DNA of 64,000 bases from assembly GCF_900108335.1 (NCBI RefSeq), contig NZ_FNVT01000009.1, forward strand, positions 248,001 to 312,000, given 5' to 3'. A program made the position numbers and the translations under genes. Below, one piece after another: positions 45,343-54,894 of this stretch (positions are counted from its first letter, which is position 1; every line of letters begins with the position of its first letter). The notes beneath the pieces were generated by a model. The model saw only the letters and a program-made list of their open reading frames with translations, searched no databases and had not been told where the DNA came from. This DNA is from Nonomuraea solani (lineage in GTDB: Bacteria > Actinomycetota > Actinomycetes > Streptosporangiales > Streptosporangiaceae).

Positions 45343-45885
45343 TCAGCAGCGGGAACCGTTCATGTGGATACCCTTGATCTGCGCGTACAGGTGCGGCGGA
45401 TACGTGGCGCTGGGGCCCGTGTAGCCCGGCGTGTCCCCGCGCTTGATCTCCCACGTGTACTGCCGCGAAGAGTCGGGGAGGTTCTTCACGAACTTCGTGC
45501 GGTCGTCGTTGTGGCTGCTCGATGTGATCTTGCCGATGTCCTTCCCGCTCGCGTTGAGGAGGGTCACCCGCATCAGCCACGCATCATCGTCATCACCGCT
45601 GGTCACGACGCCGGTGAAGGTGGCGTAGCCGTCGGAGCTCAGAGTCCACCTCGCACCGTGGAACATGGTGCAGTCGCCGCGATGGAAGTCCCGCCGCAAC
45701 ACGTAGCTCTTGGTGGCGGTGGCGGTGGCGGTGGCGGTGGCGGTGGCGGCCTGGGCGTCGGCGGAGCCGCCGAGGACGAGGGCCGGCGTCAGCGCCACGA
45801 CGGCGGCCAGCGCCAGCGACCAGCCGCGCCTCGCGGTGCTGTGCGCGGGGCGAGTGGAGGAGACGGGGAATGAGCTGTTCGGCAT
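45343..45885 (-). CDS. Secreted DUF6294-like protein
   Basis: ATG 45885 follows AGGAGG (rc of CCTCCT) at seven bases, which decides the start over the longer frame to 46170. The 180-residue product has a twin-Arg-flanked signal (STARRGWSLALAAVVALTPA LVLGG) and an (Ala-Thr)n stretch, then a compact domain: LRRDFHRGDCTMFHGARW, TFTGVVTSGDDDDAWLMRVT, FVKNLPDSSRQYTWEIKRG and QIKGIHMNGSRC. Two Cys (in GDCTMF and the C-terminal SRC) could form a disulfide. This resembles the uncharacterised DUF6294 family; function unknown. It is convergent with one NB-ARC/TPR gene and divergent from another. Confidence 0.75.
   Translation of the reverse strand: MPNSSFPVSSTRPAHSTARRGWSLALAAVVALTPALVLGGSADAQAATATATATATATKSYVLRRDFHRGDCTMFHGARWTLSSDGYATFTGVVTSGDDDDAWLMRVTLLNASGKDIGKITSSSHNDDRTKFVKNLPDSSRQYTWEIKRGDTPGYTGPSATYPPHLYAQIKGIHMNGSRC
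45712..45747 (+). repeat. Hexanucleotide GGTGGC microsatellite, six copies
   Basis: Six perfect GGTGGC units encode the (Ala-Thr)n stretch after the signal peptide of the DUF6294-like protein. Changes in copy number keep the frame. Confidence 0.9.
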
Positions 45886-46052
45886 GACTGAACCTCCTGC
45901 GGACAGGCCGCCATTGGACCGGTTCGGATGGTTTCGCGTGTGCCTCGTCGTGGCCCGGAGCAGATGGGCAGAATGGTGTACCTCGGAAAACATCGGAGTG
46001 AGCCGGTTTTCCGGGCGGTTACGATCCGAACCCGGCCGGGAGGGGGACCGGC

Positions 46053-48737
46053 ATGAGCCGACCCGAGAGCACCACAGCCCGATACGCCGCCGCGCTACGG
46101 GCCCTGCACGAGGCCGCCGGCGCTCCGGACGGCGGCGTTCTGCGGCGTCAGGCCGCGGCTCAGGTCCCACCGCTGAAGGTGGCGGCCGCTTCCTGGAGCG
46201 ATTGGCGCAATGGCCGGAACGTTCCCGTCAATCCAGGGGTCGCCCGGTGGCTGGTCGCCTTCCTCACCGAACGTGCCAGGCAGAGGTCGCCCGAGTTCAC
46301 CGCTCCGCCACCGGAGTGGTGGGAACGCACGCGCGTACAGGCTCTGCTCGAACGCCGCGAGGGCACAGGACGCGGCGGGCGGCCCGCACGGCGGGATACG
46401 GCGTCGTCGTGGGTCGTCCGGCGAAGCCGGGTGGGGGTGATCCCCCCGGCGGCCGACTGCCTCCAGCGCCGCGCGGCGATCGACCGGCTGGCCAGGGCGG
46501 CGAAGCGAGGCGGAGTGGTGCTGACCGGGATGGGAGGCATCGGCAAGACGCAACTGGCCGCCGCGTACGCGCGCCAGGTCTGGCAGCGGCAGGACGTGGA
46601 CGTGCTGGTATGGGTGCCTGCCACCGCGCGCCCGCAGATCGTGGCCGGTTATGCCCAGGCCGCCGCCACGCTCGGCTTGGGAGAGCAGGCCCGCGACGCC
46701 GAGGACGCGGCCCAGCGGTTCCTGGCCTGGACGCAGACCGCGCCGGTCCCCTGGCTGCTCGTCCTGGACGACGTGCAGGATCCCGCCGACGTGCGCGGGT
46801 TGTGGCCGTTCCCCCAGGAGTCCGCGGGGCAGATGGTGGTGACCACGCGGCGCCGGGACGCCGTCCTGTCGGGCCAGGGCCGCCGCCGGCTCGACATCGC
46901 CGTCTTCACCCCGGCGGAGGCGCGTGCCTATCTGGCCGCCAAGCTCGCCGCGCACGCTCCCAGCCGGGCCGAACCGGAGCGGGAACTCGACGGGCTGGCA
47001 GCCGATCTGGGGTATCTCCCGTTGGCGCTGGCGCAGGGGGTGTCCTACCTCATAGACGCCGACCTGGAGTGCGCCGCGTACCGGCGGCGGCTGGCGGACC
47101 GGCGCCGCACCCTGGCCGAGGTGATGCCCGACGACAGCGGCCTTCCAGACGACCATCGCACGATCGTGGCGGCCGCCTGGTCCCTGGGAATCCAGCACGC
47201 CGATCAGGCCCGGCCCGCCGGGATCGCCCGCCCGCTGCTGACGGTCGCCGCGCTGCTGGAGCCGAACGGCATCCCGGAACCGGTCATGACGAGCCCGCCC
47301 GTCCTGGCTCACCTCGCTGCCCAACGCGGCCGAGCGGTCTCTGCGGAGGACGCCTACGACGGGCTGCGTGCCCTTCACCGCCTCAGCCTGATCGACCACG
47401 CGCCCGACACCCCGCATCGGGCCGTACGGGTGCATCAGCTCATCCAGCGTGCCGTCCGCGAGTTCCCGACCCCCGGCTCACGGGACGCCCTCGCGGTGAC
47501 CGTCGCCGATGCCCTGATGTCGGCGTGGCCCACCGCCGACGCCGCCGAGCCTGTCCTCACCCAGGCATTGCGCGCCTGCGCCGGCGCGCTTCACGACCAC
47601 GCGGGACCGGCCCTGTGGCGGCCGGGCCCCCACCCGGTGCTCTTCGAGGCGGGACGGAGCCTGCAGGAGGACGGCTTCGGGAAGGCGGCGATCGCGTACT
47701 GGGGCGACCTGGTGGCCAACGCCGTCGACCGTCTCTGCCCCGACCATGTCGACACCCTGCGATTACGTGACAACCTGGCCTACTCGCGGGGCCGGGCCGG
47801 CGATTCCGCGGGGGCGGTCGCCGAGCTGGAGGAACTGCTGGCCGACAGTGTGCGGGTGCTGGGCCCCGACCACCCCGTTACCCTGGCCGTCCGTCAGAAC
47901 CTGGCGGCGCAGCGCAGCGACACGGGGAACTCCGCAGGGGCGATCGCCGAGCTGGAGGAACTGCTGGCCGACAGTGTGCGGGTGCTGGGTCCCGAGCACA
48001 CCGAGATCCTGGCCATCAGGCACCGGCTCGCGTACGCGAAGGGAGAGGCGGGGGCCGCCTCCGAGGCGGTGGAGATCCTGGAACAGGTGTACGAGGCGCG
48101 CGTGCGCGTCCTAGGCCCCGACCACACCCAGACTCTCATCGCCTTGAACCACCTTGCCTACTGGCGGGGCAAGTCAGGCGACACGGCCAGGGCGTGCGCG
48201 GACCTCAAGCGCTTGCTGGGTGACTGCCTGCGAGTGCTGGGGCCCGACCACCCCGAGACCCTCGACACCCGAGGCCAGCTCGCCTGGTGGCGCTGGGAGG
48301 CGGGAGACCCGGCCACGGCCGTCACCGAGTTGGAGCTGCTACTGGCCGACAGCACCAGAGTGCTCGGCGCCGACCACCGCGACACCCTGGTGATCCGCCA
48401 CAACCTCAACTGCCTCTACGGGGAGGCGGGCGACTTGGACCGCGCGCTGCGCGGGCTGCGGGCGGTGCTTCGTGATCGGCGCGGAGTGCTGGGACCGGAC
48501 CACCCCGACACCCTGCTCACCCGGTACAACCACGCCGTCTTCCGCGCTCGCTCCGGTGACGCCGCCACGGGCACGGCGGAGTTGCGGGCGCTGCTGGCCG
48601 ACCGTGTCCGTGTGCTCGGCCCCGACCACCCGCAGGTGCGGGAGACACGGCACGAGCTGGCGCTGTGGACGGACGCTCAGGCCGGCGACTCGCTTCGAAG
48701 GCACGTCCGCACGTCACCCGGCGGGAGTCCAGGGTAG
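46053..48737 (+). CDS. NB-ARC/TPR (STAND) protein with N-terminal helical domain
   Basis: ATG 46053 with GGAGGGGGAC upstream; 894 residues. Residues 1-75 form the helical, XRE-like domain common in this group (YAAALRALHEAAGAPDGG; ASWSDWRNGRNVPVNPGVAR). Walker A VLTGMGGIGKTQLAAAYA is near 155-172, Walker B PWLLVLDDVQDPADV near 232-246, and LGYLPLALAQGVSYL near 323-337. From about 560 to the end there are seven TPRs of the kinesin-light-chain type (VRVLGPDHPVTLAVRQNLAA), two almost identical in DNA (47829 and 47951). This is a complete signalling STAND ATPase; ligand and output are unknown. Divergent from the secreted DUF6294-like gene. Confidence 0.85.
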   Translation: MSRPESTTARYAAALRALHEAAGAPDGGVLRRQAAAQVPPLKVAAASWSDWRNGRNVPVNPGVARWLVAFLTERARQRSPEFTAPPPEWWERTRVQALLERREGTGRGGRPARRDTASSWVVRRSRVGVIPPAADCLQRRAAIDRLARAAKRGGVVLTGMGGIGKTQLAAAYARQVWQRQDVDVLVWVPATARPQIVAGYAQAAATLGLGEQARDAEDAAQRFLAWTQTAPVPWLLVLDDVQDPADVRGLWPFPQESAGQMVVTTRRRDAVLSGQGRRRLDIAVFTPAEARAYLAAKLAAHAPSRAEPERELDGLAADLGYLPLALAQGVSYLIDADLECAAYRRRLADRRRTLAEVMPDDSGLPDDHRTIVAAAWSLGIQHADQARPAGIARPLLTVAALLEPNGIPEPVMTSPPVLAHLAAQRGRAVSAEDAYDGLRALHRLSLIDHAPDTPHRAVRVHQLIQRAVREFPTPGSRDALAVTVADALMSAWPTADAAEPVLTQALRACAGALHDHAGPALWRPGPHPVLFEAGRSLQEDGFGKAAIAYWGDLVANAVDRLCPDHVDTLRLRDNLAYSRGRAGDSAGAVAELEELLADSVRVLGPDHPVTLAVRQNLAAQRSDTGNSAGAIAELEELLADSVRVLGPEHTEILAIRHRLAYAKGEAGAASEAVEILEQVYEARVRVLGPDHTQTLIALNHLAYWRGKSGDTARACADLKRLLGDCLRVLGPDHPETLDTRGQLAWWRWEAGDPATAVTELELLLADSTRVLGADHRDTLVIRHNLNCLYGEAGDLDRALRGLRAVLRDRRGVLGPDHPDTLLTRYNHAVFRARSGDAATGTAELRALLADRVRVLGPDHPQVRETRHELALWTDAQAGDSLRRHVRTSPGGSPG

Positions 48738-48870
48738 TGACCGTTGCCGGCATGGCATGCTGTCGCCATCATGCGATCGCCGATCTGGCGCGATCAGCAT
48801 GCCGTCGTAAGGGACGAGCTCTATGATCGGTTCGTCCTGATCGTTGAGATTCGGAGAAGATGTCAATCTC

Positions 48871-49230
48871 ATGCGCCGCGCCATGATCCTTCTGGGCGGC
48901 GTCGCCCTCGCCATCGGCGCGTTCACCCTCTTCTACCGGGGCCCGGGACAACCGTTCATCCGCGGTTACGTGAGTGACGTCGGCGCCACCATGCTGGTCT
49001 ACGCGTTCTTGGGGCTGCTGTGGCGCACCACCGCCGCACGCCGCGCCCTGGCCACGGCCGCGATCGCCGCCGCCGTCGAGTTCTACCAAATAGTCGGCAC
49101 GACCCCGCCGGGCGTCGGCGGTGTCCTGGTCGGCGCGTTCCCCGACCCATGGGATCTGGTCGCCTACGCCATCGGTGTGGTCGCGGCCCTGGCCTGGGAA
49201 CGCCGATCGGTCCGCGATCAGACCGGCTGA
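48871..49230 (+). CDS. DUF2809 family membrane protein
   Basis: ATG 48871 gives 119 residues; the frame extends to TTG 48844 and GGAGA at 48853 could serve either start. Four membrane helices are visible, with MILLGGVALAIGAFTLFYRG at the start, RGYVSDVGATMLVYAFLGLL, a short AAVEFYQ helix and PDPWDLVAYAIGVVAALAWE. The RGxxGD/SDVGA and E-x-x-Q...DPxDxxAY motifs fit the DUF2809 family, which has no known function. It is separated by 130 bp from the NB-ARC/TPR gene. Confidence 0.82.
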   Translation: MRRAMILLGGVALAIGAFTLFYRGPGQPFIRGYVSDVGATMLVYAFLGLLWRTTAARRALATAAIAAAVEFYQIVGTTPPGVGGVLVGAFPDPWDLVAYAIGVVAALAWERRSVRDQTG

Positions 49231-49385
49231 CTCCCGCACGCTCACCGGCACGCTGACGGTACGGATGCCTCCGCAACGGCGAGGTCATCGGGTTCGTCCT
49301 GCGCGGCCCGGTCCATCAACCCCCGAGAGGGCACTGCGTCGTCCCGGATTCCCAGCACGTCATCGACGAGCCGGCACTGATGGCC

Positions 49386-50216
49386 TCAGACCGGCATCAC
49401 CTTGAGGGATTTCATCAGGGTGCGAACGTCCGGCCAGAGATGCTCGTGGGTGTCGGGAATGGTGATCCACAGGACGGCCGGGCGAGGGCGACCGGTGTCG
49501 ACCGCTATCGAGACGGACAACTCCCGCGAGGCCTCGCGGCCGTCCGGGCTCGGCGGCATCCGCATCATCCTGGCGAGCAGCCAGCCACGGCGTACCGGTT
49601 GTGAGGCGATGTCCTCGCCCGTCGTTCCCGCCGGGAACGCGCTGCGCTGCTTGTCGTCGAGCAGCGCCCGGGCGGCGTCGTAGAGGCTGTCGCCCGCGTC
49701 GAGCTCGGACCACAGATGCTGGGAGTCGATGTCCGCCCACCAGTCGCGGTCCTCGTCCGGGCCGTACGACTCCGTGCGCAGCGTCTGGCGCAGGTTGTAG
49801 CGGCCGTCCTTGACGGGACCGTCACCGATGGGACGGCTCCTCCGCCACGGCGCGCCGAGCTCGGCGAACGACAGGCCCGTCTTGGGATCGGTCACCCTGC
49901 CGATCACCTTGGAGCCTCGTCCGGGGTGACGCGGGAGCGTGGCGACGGTCCCCTCAGGGATTCTCGTGACCGCGAGATCGGCCGAGGACGGACTCGGTGT
50001 CGGGACGGCGGAGGCAGGGGTGGGCGTGTCGATCGGTGCGGCGGAAGGCGTGGGCAACGCCCGCGCGGGCGGGGCCGCCGTGATCGGCCTCGCGTCACCT
50101 GTCGCCAGGCGGAGGCCGACGATGAGCTCGGCGATGAGCAGAGCGCCACCGAGGAGGCGGACCCACATGGGGAACGCCGCCATGAGACCGCGCATGCGGT
50201 CGGAAGTCCTGAGCAC
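49386..50216 (-). CDS. Single-pass membrane protein, unknown
   Basis: ATG 50216, 276 residues. One N-terminal membrane helix (WVRLLGGALLIAELIVGLRL) is followed by a Pro/Ala/Ser/Thr-rich linker (residues 45-85). A soluble domain comes next, with ATLPRHPGRGSKVIGRVTDP, LSFAELGAPWRR, DWWADIDSQHLWSELDAGDS and LWITIPDTHEHLWPDVRTLM. This fits an anchored extracytoplasmic protein. Its start is 4 bp downstream of the stop of the next membrane protein, so the two form an operon. No family recognised. Confidence 0.7.
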   Translation of the reverse strand: MLRTSDRMRGLMAAFPMWVRLLGGALLIAELIVGLRLATGDARPITAAPPARALPTPSAAPIDTPTPASAVPTPSPSSADLAVTRIPEGTVATLPRHPGRGSKVIGRVTDPKTGLSFAELGAPWRRSRPIGDGPVKDGRYNLRQTLRTESYGPDEDRDWWADIDSQHLWSELDAGDSLYDAARALLDDKQRSAFPAGTTGEDIASQPVRRGWLLARMMRMPPSPDGREASRELSVSIAVDTGRPRPAVLWITIPDTHEHLWPDVRTLMKSLKVMPV

Positions 50217-50219
50217 GGG

Positions 50220-51152
50220 TCAGCCCTCCCGGGTGAGCAGGGTGAGCCCCACGAGCCGGGCTTGTTCGACGCTGTCACGCAGAGACTCCTCCAGGTGCCG
50301 CGCGCGCTCGGTCAGCTGACCGACCTCGCCGGCCGCGAGCTGATCGCGGACCGTCCTGGACAGCAGTTCACGGTAGGCGTCGCCGTCCTCGGCCAGATCC
50401 TGCAGCGTCCGCCACTCGGCGTAGACGGCCTCCGCCTCCTCGGTACGCAGCGCGTACTCCTCCAGGGCGGAGATCCGCCGGGCCAGCGCCCGGGTCGCGA
50501 CCGTCAGCGCCTCCTCCTGCGAGGCCAGCACGGTGGAGATGCGCTCGGTGACGCGGCCGGAGCGGGCTTGGTCCTGTTCGCGACGCAGCCGGGTCAGCTC
50601 GGTCAACGTCTCGGCGATCTCCCATGCCTGGCGGGGCAGGGTCACCCGGTTGGCGATGCTGTCGAGCAGGCCGTCCCGGTCGATGGGAGAGCGCAGCACG
50701 ATGTCCGTCGCGTCCACGGTGCGCCTCAGCAGGGCGGCGTCCAGCGGCTCGAGCATGGAGGCGTGTACGTACCTGCCGTGGTGACGGCGGCCGTACCCGG
50801 CCACGGGCGATTCGCCCGCCAGGGCCAGCAGCACCACGGCCGCGACGCCCTGCACGGCCAGGCAAACGAGGAAGAACGTCGTGAGGCCGTACCGGATCCA
50901 GACGGCGAGGACCGCCGCTTGGAGCAGCGCCGCTCCTGCGACGAGCATCCGGCGACGGCCGTGCTGTGCCGACGCCAGGACGAGAGGGAGGAAGGCCCAG
51001 AGCGCCGACAGCGCCAGGGCGGCCGGAACGTCACCCACCGTCCGCCCGCCCCACGCGGGCCGTTGCGGGTCGGGCGGCAGGAGTTCGGGGTGAGCCGCCA
51101 TCGCCCGGCGGTGTGCTTCGGGCAGGTCAGGGTCGAGGATGAGGCTGTTCAC
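50220..51152 (-). CDS. Membrane protein with C-terminal coiled coil, unknown
   Basis: GTG 51152 gives 310 residues; the frame is open to 51344 and the true start is uncertain. Two or three membrane helices lie near residues 45-120 (ALALSALWAFLPLVLASAQ; TTFFLVCLAVQGVAAVVLLA). A long cytoplasmic part follows, with SIANRVTLPRQAWEIAETLT and heptad-rich coiled coil (VASQEEALTVATRALARRIS region, GQLTERARHLEESLRDSVEQ). First gene of an operon with the anchored protein at 49386. It may be a structural or sensory membrane component; no enzymatic motif seen. Confidence 0.65.
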   Translation of the reverse strand: MNSLILDPDLPEAHRRAMAAHPELLPPDPQRPAWGGRTVGDVPAALALSALWAFLPLVLASAQHGRRRMLVAGAALLQAAVLAVWIRYGLTTFFLVCLAVQGVAAVVLLALAGESPVAGYGRRHHGRYVHASMLEPLDAALLRRTVDATDIVLRSPIDRDGLLDSIANRVTLPRQAWEIAETLTELTRLRREQDQARSGRVTERISTVLASQEEALTVATRALARRISALEEYALRTEEAEAVYAEWRTLQDLAEDGDAYRELLSRTVRDQLAAGEVGQLTERARHLEESLRDSVEQARLVGLTLLTREG

Positions 51153-51465
51153 AGTGCCGACCGCCGTAGTGCCCAGAAGTGTTCGGGCCTGGTCCTGATG
51201 GAGGATCTGCCAGTCATGCCGTTCCTGTTCGCGCGTCGCCGATCCACACTCAGGATGCGGCGATCTTCTTGGCAGATCATCCGGGGTGACGCTTGCACGA
51301 CGCTTGCAGCACCCGGGGTTCCTTTCACCCTGGTGCACAGGCACGCGATATCAACGGGATCGGCCAGCTGAACGTCCCGCCCCGAGGGCGGCCGCATGTG
51401 GATGCCGAATATCGATGCGGGCTTCCGGGCATGCTTTCTGCTCCGCGATCGGGACGGGAAGTTCC

Positions 51466-51537
51466 CCTCTACGCGAGTATGCACTGTTCTATGACGGGCA
51501 CCGAGCCCATCAAGCCCTGGCCCAAGCCACCCCGCAT
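51466..51537 (+). pseudogene. Remnant of an integrase-core (IS) transposase C-terminus
   Basis: Translation reads LREYALFYDGHRAHQALAQA, which has the LxEYxxxYNxHRPHxAL shape at the end of the DDE integrase core of IS481/IS3-type transposases (after the catalytic Glu). Flanking codons in this frame are not protein-like, so only a scrap remains. It lies 290 bp before the intact SARP gene. Confidence 0.5.
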
Positions 51538-51653
51538 GGATGCAATTGTCGGCAGGCGCACAGTTCGGTGCCGCGCACCACCGGTCTGCGCGACCCTGAC
51601 GAGCTCGGCGGGTTGCGCAGGACGCGGTGGGGCAGTCCTGCGTGGTCTCCCCT

Positions 51654-51715
51654 GGTGATCGGTGATTCGGCTGCAAGTCACGTGTAAGTCCGCACGTCTA
51701 GACATAGTCATGTGA
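51654..51715 (+). promoter_or_regulatory. Conserved SARP upstream block
   Basis: The elements GGTGATCGG, TGTAAGTC, GCACGTCT, GACAT and ATGTGA match the block retained by the deleted paralog at 11885-11944. It lies 110-170 bp before the start and probably holds the promoter or an autoregulatory site. The rest of the 670-bp gap (51153-51825) has only the transposase scrap. Confidence 0.5.
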
Positions 51716-51825
51716 TGTGGGGCGCTGGAATTCGTCCGTGGGCGGCGTTCCATCCGTCATCGCCGCGAATGGGCCCGATCATCGCACTACAATGCCGACT
51801 CCGTAGAAGGGTGGGAGCGCTACGC

Positions 51826-54639
51826 ATGGCGCTGGAGATCAGATTCCTCGGTCCGTGGCAGGTCCTGGCCGGCGACGAACCGGTCCGGCTCGCCGGGCAA
51901 CGAAGAATCGGCGTGCTGGCCAGACTCGCCATGGACGCCGGGCAGGTCGTACGCACCGAGCGGGTCCTCACCGACATATGGGAGGACAGTTCCGCGGCGA
52001 CCATGGCCAAACAACTCCACATCGTGATCTCCAAACTCCGCGAAACCCTCGGACCACACACCACCGAAGAGATCATCCAGACCATGCCCGGCGGCTACCG
52101 GCTCGCGCTCGAACCCGACCAGATCGACGCCCACCTGTTCGCCCGCCTGGCCAAACGCGCCCGCACCGCCCACGCGAAAGGCAGCAGGGCCGCCGCGGAC
52201 GCCCTGTTCCGCACGGCCCTGCAACTGTGGCGAGGCGAAGCCCTGGCCGGACTGACCTCCCCCTGGGCACGCATCGAAGCCACCCGCCTGGAAGAAGAAC
52301 ACCGCACCGTCCTGGAAGACCACGCCGATCTCCGCCTCGCCGCCGGCGACCACCACGCGGTGGCCACCGACCTGGCCGCACACGTACGGGCCCACCCCCT
52401 CCGCGAACGCCCCACCGCCCAGCTCATGCTCGCCCTGCACCGAGCCGGCCGCCCGGCCGAGGCACTCGCCGTCTACCAGAACACCCGCAAGATCATGATC
52501 TCCGAACTCGGCATCGAACCCGGCACCGAACTACGCCGCCTGCACCAGGCCGTCCTGGTCAACGACCCCGCCCTCGACCTGACCACCCCGGCCCAGCAGA
52601 CCACGATCAGCCAGCCGTACATCCCGGCCGAACTACCCGCCGACACCCACACCTTCACCGCCCGCGCCACCGAGATCGACCACCTGCGCACCGCCCTCGG
52701 CCCCAACGACGGACCCGCCATCACCGTGATCGACGGACCCGGCGGCATCGGCAAATCCGCCCTGGCCGTCCACGCCGCCCACGCCATGGCCACCCGGTTC
52801 ACCGACGGCGTCATCTACCTCAACCTGCACGGATCCACCCCAGGACTCGACCCGCTGACCCCGGCCCAAGCCCTGCGCCACCTACTACGCTCCCTCGGCC
52901 TGGACGGCACCGCCGTCCCCGCCGACCCCGGCGAAGCCGCCGTCCGCTACCGCTCCCTGACCGCGACCGGCCACCTGCTGGTCATCCTGGACAACGCCCG
53001 CGACGCCCGCCAAATCCGCCCGCTCATCCCGGCCGGCCCCGGCTGCCGAGTCCTGATCACCAGCCGGGACCCACTGGCCACCCTGGACAACGCCACCCAC
53101 CTCCATCTAGGCACCCTGAACACCGCCGACGCCGCAGCACTCCTGTCCCGCCTGGCCGGACCCGACCGGGTCCGCACCGAACCCCAGGCGGCCGAGCGGG
53201 TAGTCCACCTGTGCGGCGGCTTCCCCCTCGCCCTGCGCATCGTCGGCGCCCGCCTGGCCGCCCGCCCCGACTGGACCCTGTCCGACCTGGCCGACCGGCT
53301 GGCCGACGCCACCCGCCGCCTGGACACACTGGAATACGCCGACCTGGCCGTACGCGCCAGCATCTCCGTCAGCCACCACCACCTGCGAGAAGAACCCACC
53401 GGCCACGACGCCGCCCACCTGCTACCCCTGCTCGGACTGCTCGACCTGCCCACCCATACCCCCGCCGCCACCGCCGCCCTGACCGGCTGGCCCCGCCACC
53501 GCGCCGAAGCCGCCCTGGAACGCCTCCAAGACGCCCGCCTCCTTGAACCCGCCGGACCCGACCGCTACCGGCTCCACGACCTGGCCGGCCTTTACGCCCG
53601 CGAACGCGCACACCAGGACCTGCCGGAACAGGAACGCATCACCGCCGTACGGCGCGCGCTCCACCACTACCTGACCACCCTCTGGCTGGCCAGCCCCATG
53701 CTGGGCCGTGACACCCTGCCACGCTGCCCCGTCGAACTGCCCGACAGCCCTTTCAAGGATCTGGCGGAGGCGGAACGATGGATCCAGGACGAGCGGGACA
53801 ACCTGCTCGCGGCCGCACAGCAGGCACTGGCCGGCCCTGACCCGGCGACCGCCATCGGCCTGGCCATCGGCCTCCACTGGCCCTTCTGTTACCAGGGCTG
53901 GCACACCCAACTGGCCGACGTCTACGCGCACGCCATCGAGGTGGCCGACCGCATCGCGGCATGGGAGGACAAGGCACAACTCCGCAGCCTCCTGGGCTGG
54001 GTTCTCCGAGACCAGGGCCGCCACGACGCCGCGATCACGCAACTGGAGACGGCGCTCACCGACTGGGACCGCGCGGGCCTGCCCCGGCGGAAAGCGGGAG
54101 CCCTCAACAACCTCGCCGCCATCCACACGATCACGGGACGTCTCGACGACGCACTCGGCTACCTGGAGTCCGCTTTCATGCTCAACGACGACGACGAACG
54201 TCCTGTGGGATCGGTCGTGGTCCGCAACAACCGGGTGCACGTCTACTACCGTCAGGGGCGCTTCGATGAGGCGATCGAGGAAGCACGCCAGGTGGTGAAG
54301 CTATGGCCGAAGGCGGATCCGCTGGCCGGTTCGGGCACGGCACAGGATTCGCTGGGAGACGCCTACCGCCATGCCGGTCGGCCGGCCGAGGCGGTGGAGA
54401 GCTACATCGAAGCCGTGCGGCTGCTCCGCGAGTCGGGATACCGCCTGAAGGAGGCCGTGTCACGCTGGTGGCTCGGCACCACGCTGCACGACCTCGGACG
54501 GCACGGCGAAGCACGGGAACAGTGGGAGGAGTCCGTCCACCTCCTGCGCGACGCCCGCCTGCTCACACCGCAGGAGGCGACCGAGATCCTCGCCCAGCCC
54601 GTACCGGAAACACCCCAGCCGATCAAGAACATGCTCTGA
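51826..54639 (+). CDS. AfsR/SARP-family regulator, NB-ARC and TPR containing, intact paralog
   Basis: ATG 51826 with GGGAGCG upstream gives 937 residues (MALEIRFLGPWQVLAGDEPV). Residues 1-95: winged helix with RVLTDIWEDSSAA, VISKLRETLG and MPGGYRLAL. Residues 96-245: BTAD ending LGIEPGTELRRLH. NB-ARC: Walker A VIDGPGGIGKSALAVHAA near 300-318, Walker B LLVILDNARDARQIRPL near 384-400, and CGGFPLALRIVGARLA. C-terminal TPRs run from about 690 to the end. It likely activates genes near it or elsewhere in secondary metabolism. The last ~247 residues are duplicated in the pseudogene at 11102-11850. Remnants of a transposase and a resolvase flank it. Confidence 0.9.
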   Translation: MALEIRFLGPWQVLAGDEPVRLAGQRRIGVLARLAMDAGQVVRTERVLTDIWEDSSAATMAKQLHIVISKLRETLGPHTTEEIIQTMPGGYRLALEPDQIDAHLFARLAKRARTAHAKGSRAAADALFRTALQLWRGEALAGLTSPWARIEATRLEEEHRTVLEDHADLRLAAGDHHAVATDLAAHVRAHPLRERPTAQLMLALHRAGRPAEALAVYQNTRKIMISELGIEPGTELRRLHQAVLVNDPALDLTTPAQQTTISQPYIPAELPADTHTFTARATEIDHLRTALGPNDGPAITVIDGPGGIGKSALAVHAAHAMATRFTDGVIYLNLHGSTPGLDPLTPAQALRHLLRSLGLDGTAVPADPGEAAVRYRSLTATGHLLVILDNARDARQIRPLIPAGPGCRVLITSRDPLATLDNATHLHLGTLNTADAAALLSRLAGPDRVRTEPQAAERVVHLCGGFPLALRIVGARLAARPDWTLSDLADRLADATRRLDTLEYADLAVRASISVSHHHLREEPTGHDAAHLLPLLGLLDLPTHTPAATAALTGWPRHRAEAALERLQDARLLEPAGPDRYRLHDLAGLYARERAHQDLPEQERITAVRRALHHYLTTLWLASPMLGRDTLPRCPVELPDSPFKDLAEAERWIQDERDNLLAAAQQALAGPDPATAIGLAIGLHWPFCYQGWHTQLADVYAHAIEVADRIAAWEDKAQLRSLLGWVLRDQGRHDAAITQLETALTDWDRAGLPRRKAGALNNLAAIHTITGRLDDALGYLESAFMLNDDDERPVGSVVVRNNRVHVYYRQGRFDEAIEEARQVVKLWPKADPLAGSGTAQDSLGDAYRHAGRPAEAVESYIEAVRLLRESGYRLKEAVSRWWLGTTLHDLGRHGEAREQWEESVHLLRDARLLTPQEATEILAQPVPETPQPIKNML

Positions 54640-54894
54640 CCCTCACCCCCCACATGCCCAACTTTGTTTACTGATGTAAGGATTCCGACGCCGGAAGACT
54701 CGCGGGTCGTGGCGACGCTCTCGCTCGTCGGCGTGCCGGGCGCAGCAGTGGTGTCGGAGGAAAGCCTTGGGTTACAGGGAACGACGGGGCAAGCTGATCG
54801 CTACCCAGGAGCAGCCGCTTCTGGAGCCCGGCGAGCAGATTCAGACGGGCCGGCGCGTTCACCACCAGGTCCTTCTGGACGGCCTGGCCTCCGC

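Noticed and set aside
51149..51687. Several overlapping 90-175 codon frames on both strands
   Set aside because: None has a ribosome site or domain apart from the 24-codon transposase scrap; the region is upstream non-coding DNA of the SARP gene.
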